The notes under the pieces: generated by a model | What the model was told of the DNA's origin: nothing | The model's database searches: none | The model's input: the letters and a program-made list of their open reading frames with translations, nothing else | Shown here: positions 1 through 8,649 of the stretch, in pieces | How positions within the stretch are numbered: position 1 is the first letter of the stretch | Layout of the letters: every line of letters starts with the position of its first letter | Translations under genes and position numbers: made by a program | NCBI RefSeq assembly: GCF_016597725.1 | Contig: NZ_VCGY01000002.1 | Location: 659,415 to 723,414 of the forward strand | Source: Marinobacter sp. 1-4A | Lineage (GTDB): Bacteria > Pseudomonadota > Gammaproteobacteria > Pseudomonadales > Oleiphilaceae | Direction: 5' to 3' | Length of the DNA: 64,000 bases

Positions 1-1
1 C

Positions 2-832
2 AGCCTCGCCAACATCGCTCTGGACCCATTGTATATTTTCATTTTTGGTTGGGGCCTACCCGGTGCCGCCTGGGCCACAGTGACTTCCTTTGGAATCGGC
101 TGCCTATTCATATACCGCAAACTGCTCAAACGTGGCTGGGCGCGCTTTGACCTTCGCGAACTCGCCTTGGGAAGCGCACTGAAACAACTCAACAGCATCA
201 TGGCCCCCGCCATGGTGAGCCAACTCATGCCCCCCGTCTCTGCCATGCTGGCAACCGCCATGGTCGCAGGCTTCGGCTCGGCTGCCGTTGCCGCCTGGGG
301 GCTGGGAACACGTTTGGAGTTTTTCTCCATTGTAGTGGTACTCGCACTCACCATGTCCATGCCACCCATGATCGGCCGCATGTTGGGAGCTGGTGAAATA
401 GAGCAAATCCGCAAACTGGTGCGGATTGCAGTGCGTTTTGTGGTGGGATGGCAACTGGCCATTGGCCTACTTTGGCTAATCGCCTCTGGTCTAGTCTCTG
501 ATCTATTCAGCAGCGATCAACAGGTGCAGGATATTCTGGGGGCCTATCTGGTGCGCGTGCCGCTCAGCTACAGCGGCCTTGGCGTGTGCATGCTGATGGT
601 GTCTGTGTGCAATGCCCTTGGCCTTGCCTTGCGGGCATTGCTGGTTTCATCCCTGCGGCTGTTTCTGTGCTTCCTACCGCTGCTGTGGCTGGGTAGCCAA
701 CTCAACGGCATTTATGGGCTGATGAGTGGTGCATTGGTGGGTAACCTGTTTGCCGGCATTATGGCGTACAGCTTCTACCGGACCGGCATGAAGCGCCTCC
801 GCAAAAGCAGAAACGAATCAGGCAAAGCGTGA
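2..832 (+). CDS. MATE-family efflux transporter, C-terminal part
   Basis: The frame is open from the left edge, so the true start lies outside the window and about 276 residues are seen. The first residues (NIALDPLYIFIFGWG, then GAAWAT) match the conserved end of the first half of MATE transporters, and the rest holds about six or seven hydrophobic segments, which fits the second half. MATE proteins are inner-membrane antiporters that use Na+ or H+ gradients to expel drugs and other organic molecules; the substrate here cannot be told. The C-terminus is short and basic (RLRKSRNES). The gene overlaps the convergent thioesterase gene by 15 bases. Confidence 0.85.
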   Translation, partial: SLANIALDPLYIFIFGWGLPGAAWATVTSFGIGCLFIYRKLLKRGWARFDLRELALGSALKQLNSIMAPAMVSQLMPPVSAMLATAMVAGFGSAAVAAWGLGTRLEFFSIVVVLALTMSMPPMIGRMLGAGEIEQIRKLVRIAVRFVVGWQLAIGLLWLIASGLVSDLFSSDQQVQDILGAYLVRVPLSYSGLGVCMLMVSVCNALGLALRALLVSSLRLFLCFLPLLWLGSQLNGIYGLMSGALVGNLFAGIMAYSFYRTGMKRLRKSRNESGKA

Positions 833-1243
833 CCGAAAGCTCTCCGGCATGGGCACCACCTTCTTTTGTAGGTAGTCAAAAAACACAAACCCATACTTTG
901 CCAAAGCAACAGGCTGGCCGCTCTCCAACTTGGTTACACGGAACACAAAGTCTCCGCCGTACTTATTGAAGTCCATCACCCCCACTTCAAAGCGCAGCAT
1001 CTCCGGAAAAAAAGACTCCGACTGATACATGGTGGCTAAGTCGGTCACAATAATGCCCTTGCCGCCGCTATCGCTTTCAGGGATGTCATAACCAATCAAA
1101 AACTGGGCGCGTGCTTCCGAGAGCATCGAAACCAGAGCGTCGTTACCCAGATGGTTGGCGCCGTTAATGTCTGTTGTACGAACCTGCATAAGGGTTTCGA
1201 AACAGAAAACGTCATCGGGGAAGGAGAGTTTAATTCGGGCCAC
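818..1243 (-). CDS. Hotdog-fold (4HBT) acyl-CoA thioesterase family protein
   Basis: About 141 residues from a GTG start at 1243. That start follows an AGGT motif at ribosome-binding distance and gives the usual family length; a longer frame to 1330 has an unlikely N-terminus. The segment around HLGNDALVSMLSEAR, with a preceding VRTTDIN, resembles the active-site helix of 4-hydroxybenzoyl-CoA thioesterase-like proteins. Such enzymes hydrolyse acyl-CoA thioesters in the cytosol. The substrate is not known; the family assignment is from motif only. It is convergent with, and overlaps, the MATE gene. Confidence 0.75.
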   Translation of the reverse strand: MARIKLSFPDDVFCFETLMQVRTTDINGANHLGNDALVSMLSEARAQFLIGYDIPESDSGGKGIIVTDLATMYQSESFFPEMLRFEVGVMDFNKYGGDFVFRVTKLESGQPVALAKYGFVFFDYLQKKVVPMPESFRSRFA

Positions 1244-1432
1244 TTCAGATACCTGTGTAGCAAAATTTTGGGTGCGGCAGTGGATGATACTCTTTAGCAC
1301 GGCCGTGTTCACCTCAAGATCTTGCCGCAAAAATCGGTTATCTTCGTTGTAGGTCTTTTAGCGCTAAACCCAGTCTTTGTGCATTAGGTTTGGTAACTGC
1401 GTTGGATGTAAAGGCAAGCGGAGGTTACGGTT

Positions 1433-3088
1433 TTGAACAATAAGAGCTCTACGGATATTCGCCCTGCGGCCACTCTGGCACTGGTGAGAGACACTCCCGG
1501 TGGCATTGAGATACTGCTGCTGCAACGCACTTGGGACGCCGTTTTTCTACCCGGCTACTACGTTTTCCCCGGTGGGGCGGTCGACCAGAAAGAAGCCCAC
1601 GGGCGCGAACACGCGATGGGGCCAGAAGATACTGAGATCAGCCACACCATGAGCCTGAGCGAAGGCGGAGCGGATTACATGCTGGCTGCCGTTCGGGAAT
1701 GTTTTGAAGAGGCTGGCGTGCTGCTGGCGGTGGATGCGGATAGGCACACAATAACCGGAGATCATGCGGTTCATGCCGATCGCACGGCGGTGTTCAAAGG
1801 CGAGCTCTCGCTCGCGGACCTTTGCCAACGCCATAAGCTGACCATCCCACTCGATAGGCTGGCCTATCTCAGCCACTGGGTTACCCCGCCCGGCCCTCCC
1901 CGGCGCTTTGATACTCGGTTCTTCGTTACAGAAGCACCCGAGAGCCAGCTTGTGAGCCATGATGGCGAGGAAACCATAGATCACGTATGGCTCAGCCCGG
2001 CGCAGGCACTGGAGGAACACCGGGCTGGCAAGCGCTTGATGACATTACCCACCATCAGAACGCTGCGGGTTCTGCGCGATTTCGATTCTGTGGAAACCCT
2101 GATGCGCTACGCCTGGGCCAATCCGCCAGAGTCCTACCCTAGCGACCCTTGGCCAGCGATTCGTCGTGGCAAGCCGGTGTTTTTGGAGCCGGATTCGCCC
2201 GCCTACGATGAGGCCGTTAAGCTAGACCCAGAAGGCGAAGGCACCACAAAAGCAGAGATTGTTTCGGGTGAGCCTATTGAGGTTGCCGCGGGCGTGATCC
2301 GCCTTACGGCACCCAACCCCGGCATGATGACCGGCCCGGGTACCAATACCTATATTCTGGGCCACGAGCGCTTCACCGTGCTGGATCCGGGCCCAGACCA
2401 TACCGGTCACATTGAGCAGATTCTGGAGATAACGGGTGGCAAAATTGATGCAGTGGTGGTTACCCACACGCATTTAGACCACTCCCCCGGTACCCGGGCC
2501 TTAAAAGAAAGAACCGGATGCCGAGTGTATGGCCGGAAGGCCCCAGAAGGCGCCTCGCAAGATCAGGCATTCGCCCCGGATGAACAGCCTGAACATGGCG
2601 ATATTATCGAAACCGATGCGGGCTCACTCAAAGCACTGCACACGCCGGGGCATGCCTCTAACCACCTATGTTTTCTGTTAAGGGACCAAGAGCTTTTGTT
2701 TTCAGGGGATCACATCATGCAGGGTTCAACGGTGGTTATAAACCCACCCGACGGCGACATGAAAGCTTACCTAGAATCACTCTATGATCTACTGGCAGAG
2801 CCGATCCGCTTCATTGCTCCGGCGCACGGCTTTTTGATGGGCCAACCGGAAGCCATCATCGATTACCTAATCACCCACCGATTGGCCAGAGAACACAAGA
2901 TTGCACGTGCGCTCGACAAGCTTTCACCCGTAAATCTAAAAGACCTCACCAGCAAGGCTTACGGCGATGTGCCCACCGCCATTCACGGACTTGCTGCCCG
3001 CTCCGCTTTGGCGCACCTGCTGAAGCTAGAGGCCGATGGCCGAGCCTTGCACACAGACGGTGTCTGGCGTGCAACACCAACCACCTAA
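1433..3088 (+). CDS. Nudix hydrolase fused to a metallo-beta-lactamase-fold hydrolase
   Basis: A 551-residue two-domain protein. Residues ~10-230 form a Nudix-like domain, with FPGGAVD and then AAVRECFEEAGVLL resembling the Nudix box core REUXEEXGU. Residues ~265-540 form an MBL-fold domain with the metal motif THTHLDH, the later HTPGHASNH and FSGDHIM, and an AHG near the end, as in LACTB2-like hydrolases. The start is TTG, preceded by a strong GGAGG eight bases upstream, and the protein starts MNNKSSTD. Nudix enzymes cleave nucleoside diphosphates linked to X, while LACTB2-like domains hydrolyse RNA or thioesters; the joint substrate is unknown. It stands alone between a thioesterase and yqaE. 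Confidence 0.85.
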   Translation: MNNKSSTDIRPAATLALVRDTPGGIEILLLQRTWDAVFLPGYYVFPGGAVDQKEAHGREHAMGPEDTEISHTMSLSEGGADYMLAAVRECFEEAGVLLAVDADRHTITGDHAVHADRTAVFKGELSLADLCQRHKLTIPLDRLAYLSHWVTPPGPPRRFDTRFFVTEAPESQLVSHDGEETIDHVWLSPAQALEEHRAGKRLMTLPTIRTLRVLRDFDSVETLMRYAWANPPESYPSDPWPAIRRGKPVFLEPDSPAYDEAVKLDPEGEGTTKAEIVSGEPIEVAAGVIRLTAPNPGMMTGPGTNTYILGHERFTVLDPGPDHTGHIEQILEITGGKIDAVVVTHTHLDHSPGTRALKERTGCRVYGRKAPEGASQDQAFAPDEQPEHGDIIETDAGSLKALHTPGHASNHLCFLLRDQELLFSGDHIMQGSTVVINPPDGDMKAYLESLYDLLAEPIRFIAPAHGFLMGQPEAIIDYLITHRLAREHKIARALDKLSPVNLKDLTSKAYGDVPTAIHGLAARSALAHLLKLEADGRALHTDGVWRATPTT

Positions 3089-3137
3089 GCCATGCCCACT
3101 GGCAAATGCCCCACGCATCTGCCAGCGGCAACAATGG

Positions 3138-3296
3138 CTACTTTTTAGCGATTATGTACACCGCGTGCACTATACCGGGAATGTAGCCCAAAATAGTCAG
3201 CAAGATGTTGATCCAAAAGTGTTTACCAAGGCCCACTTGCAGGAACACGCCCAGCGGCGGTAACAGAATGGCAATAATAATTCGCAAAAAGTCCAT
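3138..3296 (-). CDS. YqaE/Pmp3-family small membrane protein
   Basis: A 52-residue protein starting MDFLRIIIAILLPPLGVF, with two hydrophobic helices and the family pattern PPLGVFLQVG and ILGYIPGIVHAVY. The ATG at 3296 follows AGGAG at good spacing; a longer in-frame extension to 3371 lacks support. Pmp3/UPF0057 proteins sit in the plasma membrane and are linked to salt and cold stress and membrane potential in yeast and plants. The bacterial role is unclear. The length is exactly that of the family. Confidence 0.9.
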   Translation of the reverse strand: MDFLRIIIAILLPPLGVFLQVGLGKHFWINILLTILGYIPGIVHAVYIIAKK

Positions 3297-3479
3297 ACAG
3301 ATAACTCCTTGTGTCGGATATAACGGGTAAGGTTCGAATACACTCCACAACCATACTATCCATAGCCGCATTATTGGTGGCTACATCATGAAGATGGCAT
3401 TAAACCTTTGTTATTGCCATATCCATGACCACCGGCTGGCCTTTATCCTTGGGCCCTCGTAATTAACCTGTGAGGAATC

Positions 3480-4904
3480 ATGCTGTTTTACAGGCCGCAA
3501 GCGCTGACCGCCCTTTCAATCACCTTGAGCACACTCCTGCTGGTATTGCCTTCAATGACGTTGGCGGAGCCCTCCGGTAATAACAGCAAAAGCAAGGCAC
3601 AGCCCTCTCAGGATGCGCTATTGGCCCAGCTGGCTGAAGACGAAAACGTTGAAGATGTAGAGCGTTCAGAGCCTCTGCAAGAGGCCCATACCGAGGACAA
3701 CCCTCCTGTCAAAAAGGCAAAGCCCAAACCTAAGCCCAAAGCAAAAAAGGTAGCGCCCAATATTGACCTCAAGGAGGTCGCGCCCGCTCCGTCTCCCGAG
3801 CCGCCCAAGGATCCGGCTAGTGAGGACAACTCGGATAGCGATGCGCAGGTAGTAGACGAAACGCCGGAAAACGATACAGCCGCTCCAGCAACCGAGACGC
3901 CTGCAAAGCAAACACCCGAGCCGGAAAAGAGCGAACCGCAACCCGCCAATAATTTGGTTCTGCTCGGTAGCGAGGTGTTGCCCGGCACATCCACACGCTT
4001 GGCTTGGTCATCCAATATTCAGATTGCAGGCTTGTCCCAGCCCACACCCGTGCTGGTGGTTAACGGCGTTAATGCAGGCCCTACCCTGTGCCTGACAGGC
4101 ACCATTCATGGTGATGAGCTTAACGGCATCGAAATCATCCGCCAGACTATGTACGATCTTGATCCGGAAAAACTGAGTGGCAGCGTGGTGGGCATTCCCA
4201 TAGTAAACCTGCCGGGATTCCAGCAGGGTAGCCGTTACCTGCCAGACCGCCGCGATTTAAACCGGCACTTCCCCGGCCGCCCGAATGGCAGCTTGGCAGA
4301 TCGCATCGCCCACTCGCTTTTCGAGAACATCATCCGACACTGCGACATGCTGGTGGATATCCACACAGGTTCACTGAAGCGAACCAACCTGCCGCAGCTT
4401 CGCGCCGACATGAACAATCCCACCGTCGCAGAATTTACCCGGGGGTTTGATCGCATGGCTGTGGTGCACAGTACCGGATCACCCGGGATGCTTCGCACTG
4501 CAGCTGTGAATGCTGGCATTCGCGCCGTTACCCTCGAGGCCGGTGAGTCTCATCGCATCCAAGAGCACCAAATTGATGCCGGTGTAAACAGCCTAACCAG
4601 CTTGATGGAAAAACAGGTGATGATCTCGCGGATGTTCGTATGGGGCGATCCCCAGCCTGTTTACTACAACTCGGCTTGGGTTAGAGCAAACCACGGCGGC
4701 ATTCTGTTCAGTGAGGTCAAATTGGGCGCCAAAGTTTCCAAGGGTCAGATTCTTGGCTACATCGCAGATCCCATCACCAACGCCCAATACCCTATCCACT
4801 CCAGTAGCGATGGCAGAATCATTGGCATGGCTGTGGATCAGGTGGTCATGGCGGGTTTTGCTGCCTATCACATAGGCACGGAGGCAAAAGTCCCCGGAGA
4901 ATAG
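3480..4904 (+). CDS. Exported succinylglutamate desuccinylase/aspartoacylase-family protein
   Basis: 474 residues with a signal peptide (cleavage likely after MTLAEP). A long Lys/Pro/Glu-rich linker follows at ~residues 35-155, and then an M14-type AspA/AstE domain. Zinc-ligand motifs are visible: GTIHGDELNGIE (~206-217), DRRDLNRHFPG, and VDIHTGS (~291). The C-terminal part resembles the barrel domain of this family. A TGAGGA ribosome site lies just before the ATG. Family members hydrolyse N-acyl amino acids or related amides. The export signal and the charged linker suggest a periplasmic or wall-associated role rather than cytosolic arginine catabolism; that is inference. Confidence 0.8.
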   Translation: MLFYRPQALTALSITLSTLLLVLPSMTLAEPSGNNSKSKAQPSQDALLAQLAEDENVEDVERSEPLQEAHTEDNPPVKKAKPKPKPKAKKVAPNIDLKEVAPAPSPEPPKDPASEDNSDSDAQVVDETPENDTAAPATETPAKQTPEPEKSEPQPANNLVLLGSEVLPGTSTRLAWSSNIQIAGLSQPTPVLVVNGVNAGPTLCLTGTIHGDELNGIEIIRQTMYDLDPEKLSGSVVGIPIVNLPGFQQGSRYLPDRRDLNRHFPGRPNGSLADRIAHSLFENIIRHCDMLVDIHTGSLKRTNLPQLRADMNNPTVAEFTRGFDRMAVVHSTGSPGMLRTAAVNAGIRAVTLEAGESHRIQEHQIDAGVNSLTSLMEKQVMISRMFVWGDPQPVYYNSAWVRANHGGILFSEVKLGAKVSKGQILGYIADPITNAQYPIHSSSDGRIIGMAVDQVVMAGFAAYHIGTEAKVPGE

Positions 4905-4957
4905 TATCCTATCGTTTTTAGCTAGAACGGTCTGATATACCTTCTAAGGAGCCTACT

Positions 4958-5338
4958 ATGCTCAAACATCAAACGTTCAAATCTCGCCACCCTCTAATGG
5001 CCTCCTCTTTGCTGGCACTGCTTATCATGGCTTTTGCTAGTGCTGCCAGCGCTCAGGGTGACGAGGCCCCACAGCTACAAATGCCTGACGAGATTGTGGA
5101 TGTAGACCTAGCCCCAAGCCCAACCTCCGTGCCAACGAGCAGCACCGGAGAGACCACCACGGGCCTATGCGAACAGCCAGAGCATTGGCTTTATGCAAAA
5201 ACCTACAAAGAAGGCGAGATGGCAAGCCACGGGGGCAAGGTGTGGAAAGCCATTAAAACCACCAAAGGCGATATGCCGGGGATGAACGAGCCGGCTTTCT
5301 GGGAGCAGATAAAAAACCACTGTTCCGTGGTTAATTAG
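4958..5338 (+). CDS. Secreted protein with carbohydrate-binding-like C-terminal module
   Basis: 126 residues with a signal peptide ending near ASAASAQG, a short Asp/Pro/Ser/Thr-rich spacer, and a ~45-residue C-terminal module. The module runs WLYAKTYKEGEMASHGGKVW, then a Thr-Lys-rich turn and PAFWEQIKNHC. Its spacing of Trp, Tyr and Gly resembles type-5/12 carbohydrate (chitin)-binding modules. Two cysteines flank the module and may form a disulfide. AAGGAG lies ahead of the ATG. It starts 53 bases after the AspA-like gene, so the two exported proteins are probably co-transcribed. The ligand is unknown. Confidence 0.7.
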   Translation: MLKHQTFKSRHPLMASSLLALLIMAFASAASAQGDEAPQLQMPDEIVDVDLAPSPTSVPTSSTGETTTGLCEQPEHWLYAKTYKEGEMASHGGKVWKAIKTTKGDMPGMNEPAFWEQIKNHCSVVN

Positions 5339-6524
5339 CAGCGTTGCGATCCTGTAACGCCTTCTCGATGCGTTGCAGCACCTCGGCCAGCACCGCTTTG
5401 GGACAGCCAATATTGAGACGCATAAAACCACTGCCTTGATCACCGAACGAGATGCCGGGGTTCATGCCCACTCCGGCATCTTGCACAAAAAACTGTTTCA
5501 ACGCGGCATCATCCAGCCCCAAGTTTCGACAATCCAGCCACATGAGATAAGTACCTTCAGGTGAACTGGCTTGAATACCGGGTAGACGGGCATTGACCGT
5601 TGCCAGCACAAAATCACGGTTTTTCTGCAAATAGGCCATCAAATCGTTCAGCCAAGGTCCACCGTGGCGGTAACCCGCCTCAAACCCAGCAATGCTAAAC
5701 GGATTGCACTGGGGCAAGTGCATGGAGTCGAATACGGCCTTCATGGCATTACGCCGATTCTTATCCGGAATGACCAGCGCAGATAACCCAAGCCCCGGTA
5801 TGTTAAAGCTTTTGCTTGGGGCTACGGCCGTAACAAGTGCGTCATCAGGTCGAGCGAGCGTTGCCAGCATCCGGTGCCTAGGCTTGTCGGCAAAGGTTAG
5901 GTCGCAGTGAATTTCATCGGAAATCACTATCAAATCATGTCGGCGGGCAATGTCCAGAACTGCCTCCAACTCCTGCTCTGACCAAATTCGCCCAACCGGG
6001 TTATGGGGTGAACACAGCATCAGTAAACGGGCATCGGCGCGCGCTGCGCAGATTTCCAAATGGTCCAGATCCATCCGGTAATGCCCGGTTTGCTCATCGC
6101 GTATCAAGGGGTTTTCAATAAGAGCCCGGCCACTTAAACGCACAGAACTGAAAAACGGCGGATACACCGGTGGCTGAACAATCACACCCTCGCCCGGTCG
6201 AGCGTAAGCCATGCACGCCGCATGCAAAGAGGGTACAACACCGGGCGCCATCAAAATCCATTCGCGCTGAATTTTCCAGCTATGCCGCTCACTAAACCAA
6301 TCCACTATTGATTGGTACACGCTTTCGGGGAATAGGGTATAGCCGTAAACCGGGTGCGCCGCGCGCTCCGACAACGCCTTGGTTATGGCCGCTGGCACAG
6401 GGAAATCCATGTCTGCCACCCAAGCCGGTATCACGTCCTCACGACCAAACACGGCCTTGCGGGCATCAAATTTTACCGAACGGGTGTTCTCGCGATTAAG
6501 CGGTTGATCAAACGGGACTGTCAC
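5331..6524 (-). CDS. MalY/PatB-family PLP-dependent C-S lyase / aminotransferase
   Basis: About 397 residues from a GTG at 6524, chosen because GGAG lies six to seven bases upstream and the N-terminus then reads VPFDQPLNRENTRSVKFD, the usual beginning of PatB proteins. A longer frame to 6599 exists. Motifs: WVADMDFP, SPHNPVGRIW, SDEIHCDLTF and the PLP-lysine PSKSFNIPGL, then RLNIGCP at the end. Members cleave cystathionine or other cysteine conjugates to a thiol, pyruvate and ammonia; some act as aminotransferases. The enzyme is cytosolic. Its end overlaps the preceding convergent gene by eight bases. Confidence 0.88.
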   Translation of the reverse strand: MTVPFDQPLNRENTRSVKFDARKAVFGREDVIPAWVADMDFPVPAAITKALSERAAHPVYGYTLFPESVYQSIVDWFSERHSWKIQREWILMAPGVVPSLHAACMAYARPGEGVIVQPPVYPPFFSSVRLSGRALIENPLIRDEQTGHYRMDLDHLEICAARADARLLMLCSPHNPVGRIWSEQELEAVLDIARRHDLIVISDEIHCDLTFADKPRHRMLATLARPDDALVTAVAPSKSFNIPGLGLSALVIPDKNRRNAMKAVFDSMHLPQCNPFSIAGFEAGYRHGGPWLNDLMAYLQKNRDFVLATVNARLPGIQASSPEGTYLMWLDCRNLGLDDAALKQFFVQDAGVGMNPGISFGDQGSGFMRLNIGCPKAVLAEVLQRIEKALQDRNAAN

Positions 6525-6731
6525 TGGCGAACTCCACAACCGGTTAGCAATTAAATAGTTCGGCTTATTGTGAGTGGCTACCGCCACCATCGCAACCAAG
6601 GTGTCCTGTTCTGAGCCGGCGCATTCTGCTTTGGTCGAGTTCAGTGCAATAATGCTTGCGGTAGTACCGAAATGCTTGCGAACCTAACCGTTTATCTGCA
6701 CACCATCACCCCGCGCCCGTTGGAGCTTTTA

Positions 6732-7619
6732 ATGATTGGCCAGATTCTTTCTACCTTGCTGCCGGTATTTCTTATTGCTGGTTGCGGCGCCCTTTACGGT
6801 CGGTTTCGCACCCCGGATATTCGGGGGCTGAACGTACTGAACATGGAACTGTTTGTTCCCATGTTGGTTTTTGCAGTGCTGGCCGACCAGCAGGCACCGC
6901 TACAGGACTACGCCGGACTTGCACTTGCGGCAACGGTTGTCGTTCTAGGCTCGGGAATTGTGCTATACCCACTGGCGCGGGCTCTCAACCTGAATCTAAA
7001 AACTTTTCTGCCGCCGATGATGTTCAACAACTCCGGCAACATGGGTATTCCGTTGTTGGTTCTGGCCTTCGGCGAAGCGGCTTTGCCAGCCGCGATTGTG
7101 CTGTTTATTGTGGAAATGCTGCTGCACTTCTCCGTGGGGCTATACATGCTAGACCCACACACGTCCATTTTACAGCGCCTGAGACTGCCCATTGTGTTTG
7201 CCAGTATCGCAGGGCTGGCGGTGAACATTGGCGGCATTGCTCTACCCGGTTGGCTGTTACACTCCCTGAATATGCTCGGCGAAATCTGCATACCACTCAT
7301 GCTGTTTACGCTGGGCGTGCGCATGCTGGATATCGACTTTAGCGACTGGAAACTGGGTATGCTCGGCGCCATTGCCTGCCCGGTCAGTGGGTTGCTGCTG
7401 GCGTGGCCCATGATTGCACTGCTTGATCTACCCGGCCTGCAAATCGCTTCTCTTTGGGTGTTCGCCGCCCTGCCCCCTGCGGTGCTCAATTACATGGTGG
7501 CAGAGCAATACCAACAAGAGCCCCATAAGGTGGCTTCTCTCGTACTAATAAGTAATCTTGGCAGCCTTATTGTTATGCCGATTGTGCTCGGGTTGGTTTT
7601 TGCTGCCGGTTATATCTGA
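6732..7619 (+). CDS. AEC-family (auxin efflux carrier-like) permease
   Basis: About 295 residues from the ATG at 6732, which follows GGAG by six bases; an upstream frame to 6672 lacks a ribosome site. About ten transmembrane segments are present. MFNNSGNMGIPLLVLAFG is the crossover-type motif of AEC carriers, and the C-terminal half repeats the fold. AEC proteins are inner-membrane carriers for small carboxylates such as malate or malonate in bacteria. It is followed 11 bases later by the UbiA-family gene, suggesting an operon, but a functional link is not evident. Confidence 0.88.
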   Translation: MIGQILSTLLPVFLIAGCGALYGRFRTPDIRGLNVLNMELFVPMLVFAVLADQQAPLQDYAGLALAATVVVLGSGIVLYPLARALNLNLKTFLPPMMFNNSGNMGIPLLVLAFGEAALPAAIVLFIVEMLLHFSVGLYMLDPHTSILQRLRLPIVFASIAGLAVNIGGIALPGWLLHSLNMLGEICIPLMLFTLGVRMLDIDFSDWKLGMLGAIACPVSGLLLAWPMIALLDLPGLQIASLWVFAALPPAVLNYMVAEQYQQEPHKVASLVLISNLGSLIVMPIVLGLVFAAGYI

Positions 7620-7630
7620 GGAAATAACGA

Positions 7631-8521
7631 ATGTCTGAAACTGTTGCGGTGTTGCGCGCCTCCCGCCCTAACTTTCTAATTCTTGCGCCTTTATGCGTTG
7701 GGCTGGGCGTTGCAGCGGCCTGGCAACAGGGTTCGCCACCGGCATTGCTGGATACACTGCTGGTCTTTGTTGGCGCACTGCTGGCCCACGCGGCGGTAAA
7801 TCTGCTCAACGAATATGAGGATTTTGTCTCCGGGCTCGACCTGATTACCTCCCGCACACCCTTCTCCGGTGGCAGCGGAGCACTCCCGGAGACTCCCGGC
7901 GCGGCAAAGCGCGTGTTGGTAGCTGCCCTCGGCACTCTGGCCTTGGTTGTCCTCATCGGCCTGTATTTTCTCTGCCAGCGCGGGCTTCCCATGTTGGTTT
8001 TGGGCACTGCCGGTGTTGTACTTGTGCTTACCTACACCCGTTGGATTACCCGCTCCCCTTTGTTGTGCCTTTTTGCCCCGGGAATGGGTTTCGGGCCGGT
8101 CATGATTTTAGGCACTCTGGTGGCACTAGGGGCTAGGCTTGATGCCACGGCCATCACCGTATCGGTGACCATCCTTTTGCTGGTGAGCGAACTGCTGCTT
8201 ATCAATCAGATACCCGATGCCGAGGCCGATCGCAAAATAGGCCGTCGCCACTTGGTTATTACCCTTGGCACCCGTGCCGCTGCCCGTCTGGTATCTGCAT
8301 TGTTCCTCTCGGGGTATGCTGTTTTGGTAGTGGGGATAGTCACCGGCTGGCTGCCACTGCCGTCTATACTGTCATTAGCAACCGCACCCTTTGCACTTTG
8401 GCTGGTTTGGAAGCTTCCGGGCGCACTCAACCAACCGGATTCGCTCAACACACTGCTGGGCACCAATGTGGCCATCCTTCTAGCCACCTTGGCCCTGCTG
8501 ATTGTTGGTTTGAGCCTCTAA
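7631..8521 (+). CDS. UbiA-superfamily prenyltransferase (MenA-like)
   Basis: 296 residues with eight or nine transmembrane helices. Both Asp-rich prenyl-diphosphate motifs of UbiA enzymes are visible: NEYEDFVSGLD at ~residues 58-68, and NQIPDAEAD at ~190-198. GAGG precedes the ATG. The N-terminus (LRASRPNFLILAPLCVGLG) resembles 1,4-dihydroxy-2-naphthoate prenyltransferase-like members rather than UbiA proper. These enzymes attach isoprenoid chains to aromatic acceptors in the membrane. No men or ubi gene is nearby, so the acceptor cannot be named. Confidence 0.85.
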   Translation: MSETVAVLRASRPNFLILAPLCVGLGVAAAWQQGSPPALLDTLLVFVGALLAHAAVNLLNEYEDFVSGLDLITSRTPFSGGSGALPETPGAAKRVLVAALGTLALVVLIGLYFLCQRGLPMLVLGTAGVVLVLTYTRWITRSPLLCLFAPGMGFGPVMILGTLVALGARLDATAITVSVTILLLVSELLLINQIPDAEADRKIGRRHLVITLGTRAAARLVSALFLSGYAVLVVGIVTGWLPLPSILSLATAPFALWLVWKLPGALNQPDSLNTLLGTNVAILLATLALLIVGLSL

Positions 8522-8649
8522 GCTAACGCAATGGCAATCTATGCGCTGCGGCATTGTCCTTGCAAGTAAAGCGACTTTGACCGAAGGTTATTTAGAGGTT
8601 CTTTAACCCCGAAATTTTCTAATTTCATTCACGATACGGAGGTCTACCC

